From positions 2,294,001 through 2,358,000 of the forward strand of contig NC_083674.1 of the NCBI RefSeq assembly GCF_030384665.1: a DNA stretch of 64,000 nt. Reading direction: 5' to 3'. The DNA is from Lodderomyces elongisporus (lineage: Eukaryota > Ascomycota > Pichiomycetes > Serinales > Debaryomycetaceae). Below, one piece after another: positions 9,780 through 19,300 of the stretch (its first letter is position 1; each line of letters opens with the position of its first letter). The notes under the pieces were generated by a model that was given only the letters and a program-made list of their open reading frames with translations, ran no database searches and was not told where the DNA came from. The position numbers and the translations under genes were made by a program.

Positions 9780-10075
9780 GGAACAGCAACACCACCAGAC
9801 ATAACATCAGCAACACCATCAGCAACACCATCAGCAACACCACCAGACATAACATCAGTAACACCACCAGACATAACACCAGCAACACAACCAGACATAA
9901 CACCAGCAACACAACCAGACATAACATCAGTAACACCACCAGACATAACACCAGCAACACAACCAGACATAACATCAGCAACACAACCAGACATAACATC
10001 AGCAACACAACCAGCAACACCATCAGCAACACAACCAGCAACACCATCAGCAACGCAACCAGTGACACAACCAGG
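9780..10075. repeat. 12/24-bp tandem array, U1 copy (long form)
   Basis: Built from ACACCACCAGACATAACATC-type 24-mers and ACACCATCAGCA dodecamers. Counterparts: U2 13213-13412, U3 16615-16814, U4 19949-20244, U5 23458-23753, U6 26938-27233, U7 30419-30714, U8 33915-34114, U9 37299-37570, U10 40753-41048, U11 44219-44418, U12 47603-47874, U13 51057-51328, U14 54513-54784, U15 57965-58260, U16 61460-61731. The three length classes differ by 24 or 96 bp. Several frames on both strands stay open because the period is a multiple of three. I do not call a gene: the left arm has a stop codon in the matching - strand frame, and a 4C/5C run shifts the extended frame between units. Confidence 0.92.
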
Positions 10076-10159
10076 AAAAAACACCAGGAATAACACCAAA
10101 AACATTTCTGACAAGTTTGAATGGCATAGTTTGAGTTTGGTCGACGTCGGATAGCACAC

Positions 10160-10225
10160 ACTATAATAAATATGTTGGATATAATAAATATGATAAATAT
10201 GATAAATATTAGTGGTGGTAGTAGT
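10160..10225. repeat. ATAAATATG-type short tandem repeat (U1 copy)
   Basis: Direct copies of a 9-bp AT-rich motif (ATAAATATG) followed by GGTGGTAGTAGTAGTGG. Present in every unit. The left arm has the same AT motif but a large expansion of the trinucleotide part. It could be an unwinding element; no function is shown. Confidence 0.6.
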
Positions 10226-10683
10226 AGTGGTGCTATTCCAACACGAGCAAACAATGATTTTGATGCAACATTAACAAACCCCGGAAGCAGATTCCACAAG
10301 CTTTTCTTCTGCACCATCTGAAACAACTTGCACGGTGACTTACACAACCCAACCTGTGATAATATGATCCCGCTGTGCCTTGTTGATACCCCTAGTGCAT
10401 ATGCATCCTCCACATTTTTCGTTCCCCGTACAAGATCATACGACAAAGGCGCCATTTTGTCGCAGGATCTGCCAAGTTCAGAATAAATGTGTGAGTCGGC
10501 AGCTACACTAGTGCAATGTTGTGGTAGGCTATGGGAAACGGTAGCAGAGGTCGGTGGGCTCCCCCTGCTTTGGGATCATGGTTGGGTTTGTGATATAGTC
10601 ATCCGTGAAGCAGCAACAGAGGTAACATCAGAAATAGCACCAGTGACAGTAACGTGCTTTTTTTTTGTCCGTCTGTTTTTGTA

Positions 10684-10706
10684 TTTTTTTTTTTTTTTTT
10701 TTTTTT
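10684..10706 (-). repeat. Poly(A) tract just downstream of the array gene's stop (U1 copy, 23 nt)
   Basis: On the gene's strand the TAA is followed by TAAAAGG and a pure A run. Lengths by unit: 23 in U1, U4, U15; 22 in U6, U7; 21 in U2, U3, U5, U8, U10, U11, U13; 19 in U9, U12, U14, U16. The left-arm gene has no such run after its stop. It may be a slipped homopolymer or the trace of a reverse-transcribed copy. Confidence 0.85.
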
Positions 10707-10713
10707 CCTTTTA

Positions 10714-12087
10714 TTACTTGGTTGAGACCAGCATTAGACTTTTGATCCTCGCTTTTATGTTTTTTATGCAGCGAGTGAAGCTGGTAGTTGGGGGTAGTGT
10801 TTTGATTTTGAACTTTTCTAGATGTAGTTCCCCCTCGATAACCTCAATGTGCTGATCTAAAGTCTTAATCAACCAAGCAGCGTATTCTTCTGGTGTTTTG
10901 ACATTTGCTCCTCCAAACCTAAAAAACCTAAAAAACCTTCTAAACCCCCTCTCCCTGGTGTATGTCCTGTGGTAGTCGACAATCCGCACTTGGATTCCTG
11001 GTCGACTACCCACTTTTCTCTCCACCCCAACTAGAAGCTTATAGCCTGTTTTGTTTCTGGCTATAAGATGGGTCGTGTCCCTTTGCAATTTGTGAAGGAT
11101 GTCCTCGCGTTCTTTGGTAAGTAAGGGGAAGCGGACATTGCCTGTTGGACAGCCCTGGTCAATGGGGTGGTATAATGGCCTCAGAAATGAGGACTTATGG
11201 ACAACGGAGTTGGTGCAAAGTGTTGCGAAGGTGGGTCTGGGTTCGCCCATGTCACATGCGCGTTTGTTCCTGCGTGTCATGTAATTGTATGTGCGTGTGG
11301 TGTTTGTGTTTGTGTTTGTGTTTGTGTCTGTGTCTGTAAATGTGTATGTGTTTGAGGTATATGTGTTTTTCAGGCTTGTTTCTTGTGTGCCCAAGTAATA
11401 TACCTCAGTTGCTTGGTGCTCGTATGCCGGACTTACTGCATAGATAGTTTCCTCCCCTCCAAAATTCATTTTCAAGAGTTGGAAGTGGGGAAGTATCAAT
11501 GATGCCTCTTTGTAGTGGCTTCCCATTCTGGGAAGCTCTCTCCTGATGTCTTCGGAGTGTTCCTCTGAAATCTTGTAGATGAGAAATTTTCCATCTGTAG
11601 ATTTGTAGGCGGTGCTGCCTATTTTTGTTATGGAGTCTTCCATGGACGCAAATGACTGTAAATAGGTGGATTCCAGGCATCCCCACAGCTTTCTTACTCT
11701 TTGAAACAGCTTTGCATGGTAGGACTCGATATTGGTTGTGTATTCTTGGTGCCTAAGAAAAACACTGAAAGTTTCGTCGTACTTCCAGGTTCTCCTGAGG
11801 CAGTCGGCAATACTTTTGTGTATTCCCTCTACAAGAAGAAACCTTTCGGCCTCTTTCTTGGTAAGCTTTTTAACTGGTGTTTCCAGCAGTGGTGCACCTG
11901 AGGGTGATTTCCCAGGTGTTTGCGAAGGTTTGAATCCCTTCGCCAAAGTTGATTTGAGGTTTTGGAAAACCTGCTTGGTTGATTGGGGTACAGGTTCTCC
12001 GGGAAGTTGAAACCGAACCTTGCGTTCGGCTGGTTTTTCCCCCTTTGACTTGGGGGAGGTGTTAAAAGCGTTTTTAAAAAATGACAT
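10714..12087 (-). CDS. Array protein, unit U1 copy (457 aa), family not recognised
   Basis: An intronless ORF with A at -3 of the ATG. Residues 1-90 are Lys/Pro/Ser-rich and likely disordered. KVRF at 23-26 fits the loose RVxF docking pattern for protein phosphatase 1, a weak motif. Residues 95-235 form a predicted globular part conserved with the left-arm protein (N-ESY at 119-123, YKS-D-KF at 161-168, I--LP at 181-186). Residues 251-264 are a Thr-Asn/Thr-Asp linker encoded by a 6-bp repeat. A C-terminal block, conserved around YAAW (402-405) and EGELHLEKF (418-426), follows a basic aromatic patch at 380-391. There is no signal peptide or membrane helix. It is transcribed toward the core. 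Near-identity of all copies plus similarity to the diverged left protein argues that the frame is maintained. Function unknown. This copy has the shortest linker, shared with U3. Confidence 0.8.
   Translation of the reverse strand: MSFFKNAFNTSPKSKGEKPAERKVRFQLPGEPVPQSTKQVFQNLKSTLAKGFKPSQTPGKSPSGAPLLETPVKKLTKKEAERFLLVEGIHKSIADCLRRTWKYDETFSVFLRHQEYTTNIESYHAKLFQRVRKLWGCLESTYLQSFASMEDSITKIGSTAYKSTDGKFLIYKISEEHSEDIRRELPRMGSHYKEASLILPHFQLLKMNFGGEETIYAVSPAYEHQATEVYYLGTQETSLKNTYTSNTYTFTDTDTNTNTNTNTTRTYNYMTRRNKRACDMGEPRPTFATLCTNSVVHKSSFLRPLYHPIDQGCPTGNVRFPLLTKEREDILHKLQRDTTHLIARNKTGYKLLVGVERKVGSRPGIQVRIVDYHRTYTRERGFRRFFRFFRFGGANVKTPEEYAAWLIKTLDQHIEVIEGELHLEKFKIKTLPPTTSFTRCIKNIKARIKSLMLVSTK
11296..11337 (-). 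repeat. In-frame 6-bp repeat (ACAAAC/ACAGAC) in the array gene (U1 copy)
   Basis: Encodes alternating Thr-Asn and Thr-Asp dipeptides. Copy number varies: proteins are 457 aa (U1, U3), 469 (U5-U13, U16), 473 (U4, U14, U15) and 475 (U2). Two 469-aa versions differ in Asn/Asp order: U5, U6, U10 versus U7-U9, U11-U13, U16. Confidence 0.95.
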
Positions 12088-12189
12088 TATTTAAGATTTA
12101 ATTAAGTAAACTAACTGGTAAAGTCTGACTCGTTTAAACTGTACTAAGTGAGACTTTGGTTGTGGGTTTACTTCTGGCGAAAGAAGAAG

Positions 12190-12232
12190 AAGAAAAAGGA
12201 AAAGAAGAAAAAGAAAAGGGCAAAAAAAGGTT
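12190..12232 (-). promoter_or_regulatory. CT-rich tract upstream of the array gene (U1 copy)
   Basis: On the gene's strand, a run of CTTTT/CTTCTT blocks lies between TATA box and ATG. It is longer than the left-arm version by one internal block. Repeated identically in all units. Confidence 0.45.
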
Positions 12233-12259
12233 TGAGGTCACAAGGGTTTTGTTTGTGGA

Positions 12260-12267
12260 TATTTATA
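12260..12267 (-). promoter_or_regulatory. TATA box of the array gene (U1 copy)
   Basis: TATAAATA on the gene's strand, 173 nt upstream of the ATG. I confirmed the same offset in U2 (15648-15655); other copies share the surrounding sequence. A G/A difference 15-20 bp to the left (AAGGGTTTTG versus AAGGATTTTG) separates U8, U11, U12, U13, U15 and U16 (A) from the rest. Confidence 0.6.
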
Positions 12268-12463
12268 CTTCACCAAGTAGCCCTCTCGCCACGCCTTGTG
12301 GTTGGAGACTAACAAGTAAATTGTGTTATGCCATATACATTTTGGTTGCAAAACCCGCGAGGAAGTGAGGGGAACAGAAGGGCGAGGAAATCCCTTCTGG
12401 TAGCTCAGCAGTGTGTGTGCAATTGTATGCGCTACCAAACGCGTCGTAACAAAAAACCAAATG

Positions 12464-12489
12464 GGTGCTGCCAAATGGGTGCTGCCAAT
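12464..12489. repeat. 14-bp minisatellite AAATGGGTGCTGCC (U1: two copies)
   Basis: Copies per unit: two in U1, U3, U10, U14; four in U4, U7; three in U2, U5, U6, U8, U9, U11, U12, U13, U15. The left window edge begins inside this element's inverted counterpart. Confidence 0.9.
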
Positions 12490-12602
12490 AGTGTGTGGCT
12501 GTAGCAGAAAGTGGACAACCAGAGTGGATGAATTGTGTGTTTGGATGCATGTTGGCTCAACACAATCTACAACCTTATACATCCTGCAATGCATTCTATC
12601 TC

Positions 12603-12660
12603 CACAAACAATTCTCGACGGATTGCCGTCAAGCTTGCAACGAGTCGAGAATTGTTTGTG
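12603..12660. other. Perfect 17-bp inverted repeat with 24-nt loop (hairpin, U1 copy)
   Basis: Stem arms CACAAACAATTCTCGAC (12603-12619) and its exact reverse complement (12644-12660). The loop contains TTGC...GCAA and AAGCTT. Starts of the other copies: 16005, 19339, 22848, 26328, 29809, 33305, 36689, 40143, 43609, 46993, 50447, 53903, 57355, 60850. It lies upstream of the gene's promoter region and is not followed by a T run. It could be a cruciform, a protein site or a structured RNA; nothing decides between them. Confidence 0.85.
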
Positions 12661-12785
12661 TGTGTTGATTATTCCCCTGAGTTTGGTGCGAATTTACAGG
12701 GAAACATTTTTCTACTGAAGTTTGAGGAAAACTGTGGGCTCAGCTACTCCCTCCCTCTTTCCCCGCCCCATACATTTACATCATA

Positions 12786-12833
12786 TAGGCCGGATCCCAG
12801 GTTGAGCCCTAGGTTGAACCCCAGGCTGGATCC
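12786..12833. repeat. Four tandem 12-bp repeats, consensus YAGGYYGRNYCC (U1 copy)
   Basis: TAGGCCGGATCC, CAGGTTGAGCCC, TAGGTTGAACCC and CAGGCTGGATCC in succession. The block recurs in each unit and, inverted, at 3469-3516 in the left arm with no change. The alternating pattern suggests two rounds of duplication or a multi-site binding element. Confidence 0.75.
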
Positions 12834-12851
12834 TATGTCAGTTCTACAAAA

Positions 12852-13067
12852 ATGCGCCACTTCCAGAACATAGGGAGAATCTGGCTCCTATCACTGCTGC
12901 TGCCCACTGTAGTGTTTTTTTGTAAAGTTTTTTGTAAAGTACACACCCACCCGCGCGCGTCCATCTTACGTGTATATTACGTGTATCTGAGGTTAACTCG
13001 TTCACAGCAGCTCACGTGCGCGTATACATACACATACTCCAACCCGAGATACTCTAGTTTGCAATGA
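12852..13067 (+). CDS. Doubtful 71-codon ORF spanning the unit boundary
   Basis: Present at the same place in fifteen units (starts 12852, 16254, 19588, 23097, 26577, 30058, 33554, 36938, 40392, 43858, 47242, 50696, 54152, 57604, 61099) and in the left arm on the opposite strand (3235-3450). The protein is identical in all, with one synonymous difference on the left. Residues 9-28 are hydrophobic, like a signal peptide; the rest is Tyr/Thr/Arg-rich. Its 5' half is missing from U1. Identity may simply reflect DNA homogenisation, so coding status is doubtful. Confidence 0.2.
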   Translation: MRHFQNIGRIWLLSLLLPTVVFFCKVFCKVHTHPRASILRVYYVYLRLTRSQQLTCAYTYTYSNPRYSSLQ

Positions 13068-16000
13068 CAGCGATTGCGCGAAATATACAGAACGTTCAAT
13101 TTTGTAGGCTGAATGCGAAATAGAAGAATGGTTCAATTACAAATAGCAGAGTGTTTACATAAACAGAAAAGTGTGTTAATATTAGAAAAAAAAAGTGCAA
13201 AGATTAATAGCAGGAACAGCAACACCACCAGACATAACATCAGCAACACCACCAGACATAACATCAGTAACACCACCAGACATAACATCAGCAACACAAC
13301 CAGACATAACACCAGCAACACAACCAGACATAACATCAGCAACACAACCAGCAACACCATCAGCAACACAACCAGCAACACCATCAGCAACGCAACCAGT
13401 GACACAACCAGGAAAAAACACCAGGAATAACACCAAAAACATTTCTGACAAGTTTGAATGGCATAGTTTGAGTTTGGTCGACGTCGGATAGCACACACTA
13501 TAATAAATATGTTGGATATAATAAATATGATAAATATGATAAATATTAGTGGTGGTAGTAGTAGTGGTGCTATTCCAACACGAGCAAACAATGATTTTGA
13601 TGCAACATTAACAAACCCCGGAAGCAGATTCCACAAGCTTTTCTTCTGCACCATCTGAAACAACTTGCACGGTGACTTACACAACCCAACCTGTGATAAT
13701 ATGATCCCGCTGTGCCTTGTTGATACCCCTAGTGCATATGCATCCTCCACATTTTTCGTTCCCCGTACAAGATCATACGACAAAGGCGCCATTTTGTCGC
13801 AGGATCTGCCAAGTTCAGAATAAATGTGTGAGTCGGCAGCTACACTAGTGCAATGTTGTGGTAGGCTATGGAAAACGGTAGCAGAGGTCGGTGGGCTCCC
13901 CTGCTTTGGGATCATGGTTGGGTTTGTGATATAGTCGTCCGTGAAGCAGCAACAGAGGTAACATCAGAAATAGCACCAGTGACAGTAACGTGCTTTTTTT
14001 TTGTCCGTCTGTTTTTGTATTTTTTTTTTTTTTTTTTTTTCCTTTTATTACTTGGTTGAGACCAGCATTAGACTTTTGATCCTCGCTTTTATGTTTTTTA
14101 TGCAGCGAGTGAAGCTGGTAGTTGGGGGTAGTGTTTTGATTTTGAACTTTTCTAGATGTAGTTCCCCCTCGATAACCTCAATGTGCTGATCTAAAGTCTT
14201 AATCAACCAAGCAGCGTATTCTTCTGGTGTTTTGACATTTGCTCCTCCAAACCTAAAAAACCTAAAAAACCTTCTAAACCCCCTCTCCCTGGTGTATGTC
14301 CTGTGGTAGTCGACAATCCGCACTTGGATTCCTGGTCGACTACCCACTTTTCTCTCCACCCCAACTAGAAGCTTATAGCCTGTTTTGTTTCTGGCTATAA
14401 GATGGGTCGTGTCCCTTTGCAATTTGTGAAGGATGTCCTCGCGTTCTTTGGTAAGTAAGGGGAAGCGGACATTGCCTGTTGGACAGCCCTGGTCAATGGG
14501 GTGGTATAATGGCCTCAGAAATGAGGACTTATGGACAACGGAGTTGGTGCAAAGTGTTGCGAAGGTGGGTCTGGGTTCGCCCATGTCACATGCGCGTTTG
14601 TTCCTGCGTGTCATGTAATTGTATGTGCGTGTGGTGTTTGTGTTTGTGTCTGTGTCTGTGTTTGTGTCTGTGTTTGTGTTTGTGTCTGTGTTTGTGTTTG
14701 TGTTTGTGTTTGTGTCTGTGTCTGTAAATGTGTATGTGTTTGAGGTATATGTGTTTTTCAGGCTTGTTTCTTGTGTGCCCAAGTAATATACCTCAGTTGC
14801 TTGGTGCTCGTATGCCGGACTTACTGCATAGATAGTTTCCTCCCCTCCAAAATTCATTTTCAAGAGTTGGAAGTGGGGAAGTATCAATGATGCCTCTTTG
14901 TAGTGGCTTCCCATTCTGGGAAGCTCTCTCCTGATGTCTTCGGAGTGTTCCTCTGAAATCTTGTAGATGAGAAATTTTCCATCTGTAGATTTGTAGGCGG
15001 TGCTGCCTATTTTTGTTATGGAGTCTTCCATGGACGCAAATGACTGTAAATAGGTGGATTCCAGGCATCCCCACAGCTTTCTTACTCTTTGAAACAGCTT
15101 TGCATGGTAGGACTCGATATTGGTTGTGTATTCTTGGTGCCTAAGAAAAACACTGAAAGTTTCGTCGTACTTCCAGGTTCTCCTGAGGCAGTCGGCAATA
15201 CTTTTGTGTATTCCCTCTACAAGAAGAAACCTTTCGGCCTCTTTCTTGGTAAGCTTTTTAACTGGTGTTTCCAGCAGTGGTGCACCTGAGGGTGATTTCC
15301 CAGGTGTTTGCGAAGGTTTGAATCCCTTCGCCAAAGTTGATTTGAGGTTTTGGAAAACCTGCTTGGTTGATTGGGGTACAGGTTCTCCGGGAAGTTGAAA
15401 CCGAACCTTGCGTTCGGCTGGTTTTTCCCCCTTTGACTTGGGGGAGGTGTTAAAAGCGTTTTTAAAAAATGACATTATTTAAGATTTAATTAAGTAAACT
15501 AACTGGTAAAGTCTGACTCGTTTAAACTGTACTAAGTGAGACTTTGGTTGTGGGTTTACTTCTGGCGAAAGAAGAAGAAGAAAAAGGAAAAGAAGAAAAA
15601 GAAAAGGGCAAAAAAAGGTTTGAGGTCACAAGGGTTTTGTTTGTGGATATTTATACTTCACCAAGTAGCCCTCTCGCCACGCCTTGTGGTTGGAGACTAA
15701 CAAGTAAATTGTGTTATGCCATATACATTTTGGTTGCAAAACCCGCGAGGAAGTGAGGGGAACAGAAGGGCGAGGAAATCCCTTCTGGTAGCTCAGCAGT
15801 GTGTGTGCAATTGTATGCGCTACCAAACGCGTCGTAACAAAAAACCAAATGGGTGCTGCCAAATGGGTGCTGCCAAATGGGTGCTGCCAATAGTGTGTGG
15901 CTGTAGCAGAAAGTGGACAACCAGAGTGGATGAATTGTGTGTTTGGATGCATGTTGGCTCAACACAATCTACAACCTTATACATCCTGCAATGCATTCTA

Positions 16001-16342
16001 TCTCCACAAACAATTCTCGACGGATTGCCGTCAAGCTTGCAACGAGTCGAGAATTGTTTGTGTGTGTTGATTATTCCCCTGAGTTTGGTGCGAATTTACA
16101 GGGAAACATTTTTCTACTGAAGTTTGAGGAAAACTGTGGGCTCAGCTACTCCCTCCCTCTTTCCCCGCCCCATACATTTACATCATATAGGCCGGATCCC
16201 AGGTTGAGCCCTAGGTTGAACCCCAGGCTGGATCCTATGTCAGTTCTACAAAAATGCGCCACTTCCAGAACATAGGGAGAATCTGGCTCCTATCACTGCT
16301 GCTGCCCACTGTAGTGTTTTTTTGTAAAGTTTTTTGTAAAGT
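12941..16342. repeat. Repeat unit U2
   Basis: 3402 bp. Short 24-bp array (13213-13412), poly(A) 21, 4C run, spacer base reading GTCGTCCG, three 14-bp repeats, hairpin 16005-16062. Confidence 0.95.
14048..15475 (-). CDS. Array protein, unit U2 copy (475 aa)
   Basis: The longest version in the window. The Thr-Asn/Thr-Asp linker is 18 residues longer than in U1, with Asp spaced irregularly. The rest of the protein is identical to U1. Confidence 0.8.
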   Translation of the reverse strand: MSFFKNAFNTSPKSKGEKPAERKVRFQLPGEPVPQSTKQVFQNLKSTLAKGFKPSQTPGKSPSGAPLLETPVKKLTKKEAERFLLVEGIHKSIADCLRRTWKYDETFSVFLRHQEYTTNIESYHAKLFQRVRKLWGCLESTYLQSFASMEDSITKIGSTAYKSTDGKFLIYKISEEHSEDIRRELPRMGSHYKEASLILPHFQLLKMNFGGEETIYAVSPAYEHQATEVYYLGTQETSLKNTYTSNTYTFTDTDTNTNTNTNTDTNTNTDTNTDTDTNTNTTRTYNYMTRRNKRACDMGEPRPTFATLCTNSVVHKSSFLRPLYHPIDQGCPTGNVRFPLLTKEREDILHKLQRDTTHLIARNKTGYKLLVGVERKVGSRPGIQVRIVDYHRTYTRERGFRRFFRFFRFGGANVKTPEEYAAWLIKTLDQHIEVIEGELHLEKFKIKTLPPTTSFTRCIKNIKARIKSLMLVSTK

Positions 16343-19300
16343 ACACACCCACCCGCGCGCGTCCATCTTACGTGTATATTACGTGTATCTGAGGTTAACT
16401 CGTTCACAGCAGCTCACGTGCGCGTATACATACACATACTCCAACCCGAGATACTCTAGTTTGCAATGACAGCGATTGCGCGAAATATACAGAACGTTCA
16501 ATTTTGTAGGCTGAATGCGAAATAGAAGAATGGTTCAATTACAAATAGCAGAGTGTTTACATAAACAGAAAAGTGTGTTAATATTAGAAAAAAAAAGTGC
16601 AAAGATTAATAGCAGGAACAGCAACACCACCAGACATAACATCAGCAACACCACCAGACATAACATCAGTAACACCACCAGACATAACATCAGCAACACA
16701 ACCAGACATAACACCAGCAACACAACCAGACATAACATCAGCAACACAACCAGCAACACCATCAGCAACACAACCAGCAACACCATCAGCAACGCAACCA
16801 GTGACACAACCAGGAAAAAACACCAGGAATAACACCAAAAACATTTCTGACAAGTTTGAATGGCATAGTTTGAGTTTGGTCGACGTCGGATAGCACACAC
16901 TATAATAAATATGTTGGATATAATAAATATGATAAATATGATAAATATTAGTGGTGGTAGTAGTAGTGGTGCTATTCCAACACGAGCAAACAATGATTTT
17001 GATGCAACATTAACAAACCCCGGAAGCAGATTCCACAAGCTTTTCTTCTGCACCATCTGAAACAACTTGCACGGTGACTTACACAACCCAACCTGTGATA
17101 ATATGATCCCGCTGTGCCTTGTTGATACCCCTAGTGCATATGCATCCTCCACATTTTTCGTTCCCCGTACAAGATCATACGACAAAGGCGCCATTTTGTC
17201 GCAGGATCTGCCAAGTTCAGAATAAATGTGTGAGTCGGCAGCTACACTAGTGCAATGTTGTGGTAGGCTATGGAAAACGGTAGCAGAGGTCGGTGGGCTC
17301 CCCTGCTTTGGGATCATGGTTGGGTTTGTGATATAGTCGTCCGTGAAGCAGCAACAGAGGTAACATCAGAAATAGCACCAGTGATAGTAACGTGCTTTTT
17401 TTTTGTCCGTCTGTTTTTGTATTTTTTTTTTTTTTTTTTTTTCCTTTTATTACTTGGTTGAGACCAGCATTAGACTTTTGATCCTCGCTTTTATGTTTTT
17501 TATGCAGCGAGTGAAGCTGGTAGTTGGGGGTAGTGTTTTGATTTTGAACTTTTCTAGATGTAGTTCCCCCTCGATAACCTCAATGTGCTGATCTAAAGTC
17601 TTAATCAACCAAGCAGCGTATTCTTCTGGTGTTTTGACATTTGCTCCTCCAAACCTAAAAAACCTAAAAAACCTTCTAAACCCCCTCTCCCTGGTGTATG
17701 TCCTGTGGTAGTCGACAATCCGCACTTGGATTCCTGGTCGACTACCCACTTTTCTCTCCACCCCAACTAGAAGCTTATAGCCTGTTTTGTTTCTGGCTAT
17801 AAGATGGGTCGTGTCCCTTTGCAATTTGTGAAGGATGTCCTCGCGTTCTTTGGTAAGTAAGGGGAAGCGGACATTGCCTGTTGGACAGCCCTGGTCAATG
17901 GGGTGGTATAATGGCCTCAGAAATGAGGACTTATGGACAACGGAGTTGGTGCAAAGTGTTGCGAAGGTGGGTCTGGGTTCGCCCATGTCACATGCGCGTT
18001 TGTTCCTGCGTGTCATGTAATTGTATGTGCGTGTGGTGTTTGTGTTTGTGTTTGTGTTTGTGTCTGTGTCTGTAAATGTGTATGTGTTTGAGGTATATGT
18101 GTTTTTCAGGCTTGTTTCTTGTGTGCCCAAGTAATATACCTCAGTTGCTTGGTGCTCGTATGCCGGACTTACTGCATAGATAGTTTCCTCCCCTCCAAAA
18201 TTCATTTTCAAGAGTTGGAAGTGGGGAAGTATCAATGATGCCTCTTTGTAGTGGCTTCCCATTCTGGGAAGCTCTCTCCTGATGTCTTCGGAGTGTTCCT
18301 CTGAAATCTTGTAGATGAGAAATTTTCCATCTGTAGATTTGTAGGCGGTGCTGCCTATTTTTGTTATGGAGTCTTCCATGGACGCAAATGACTGTAAATA
18401 GGTGGATTCCAGGCATCCCCACAGCTTTCTTACTCTTTGAAACAGCTTTGCATGGTAGGACTCGATATTGGTTGTGTATTCTTGGTGCCTAAGAAAAACA
18501 CTGAAAGTTTCGTCGTACTTCCAGGTTCTCCTGAGGCAGTCGGCAATACTTTTGTGTATTCCCTCTACAAGAAGAAACCTTTCGGCCTCTTTCTTGGTAA
18601 GCTTTTTAACTGGTGTTTCCAGCAGTGGTGCACCTGAGGGTGATTTCCCAGGTGTTTGCGAAGGTTTGAATCCCTTCGCCAAAGTTGATTTGAGGTTTTG
18701 GAAAACCTGCTTGGTTGATTGGGGTACAGGTTCTCCGGGAAGTTGAAACCGAACCTTGCGTTCGGCTGGTTTTTCCCCCTTTGACTTGGGGGAGGTGTTA
18801 AAAGCGTTTTTAAAAAATGACATTATTTAAGATTTAATTAAGTAAACTAACTGGTAAAGTCTGACTCGTTTAAACTGTACTAAGTGAGACTTTGGTTGTG
18901 GGTTTACTTCTGGCGAAAGAAGAAGAAGAAAAAGGAAAAGAAGAAAAAGAAAAGGGCAAAAAAAGGTTTGAGGTCACAAGGGTTTTGTTTGTGGATATTT
19001 ATACTTCACCAAGTAGCCCTCTCGCCACGCCTTGTGGTTGGAGACTAACAAGTAAATTGTGTTATGCCATATACATTTTGGTTGCAAAACCCGCGAGGAA
19101 GTGAGGGGAACAGAAGGGCGAGGAAATCCCTTCTGGTAGCTCAGCAGTGTGTGTGCAATTGTATGCGCTACCAAACGCGTCGTAACAAAAAACCAAATGG
19201 GTGCTGCCAAATGGGTGCTGCCAATAGTGTGTGGCTGTAGCAGAAAGTGGACAACCAGAGTGGATGAATTGTGTGTTTGGATGCATGTTGGCTCAACACA

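Larger units (their letters stand above)
9508..12940. repeat. Repeat unit U1 (core-proximal)
   Basis: 3433 bp. Long 24-bp array (9780-10075), poly(A) of 23, 5C run, two 14-bp repeats. It starts abruptly at the core and lacks the 89 bp that precede this point in other units. Its spacer matches U4 and U15. Confidence 0.95.

Noticed and set aside
9780..10075. CRISPR array
   Set aside because: Repeats are directly adjacent, with no unique spacers, in a eukaryotic minisatellite context.
9700..10455. Leu/Val-rich - strand ORF of 251-292 codons in every unit
   Set aside because: Most of it reads through the 24-bp array. The left arm has a TAA in the matching frame (ATATAATCA versus ATATTATCA), and the 4C/5C run breaks the extended start in several units.
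10487..10855. 122-codon + strand ORF in U1, U4 and U15 overlapping the gene's 3' end
   Set aside because: Broken by the 4C form of a homopolymer in most units and reads through the poly(T) tract; its left-arm counterpart ends in a different repeat. DNA identity alone explains the similarity.
12395..12415. tRNA-like A box (TAGCTCAGCAGT) upstream of the array gene
   Set aside because: No B box at a suitable distance and no cloverleaf; the sequence is absent from the left arm.
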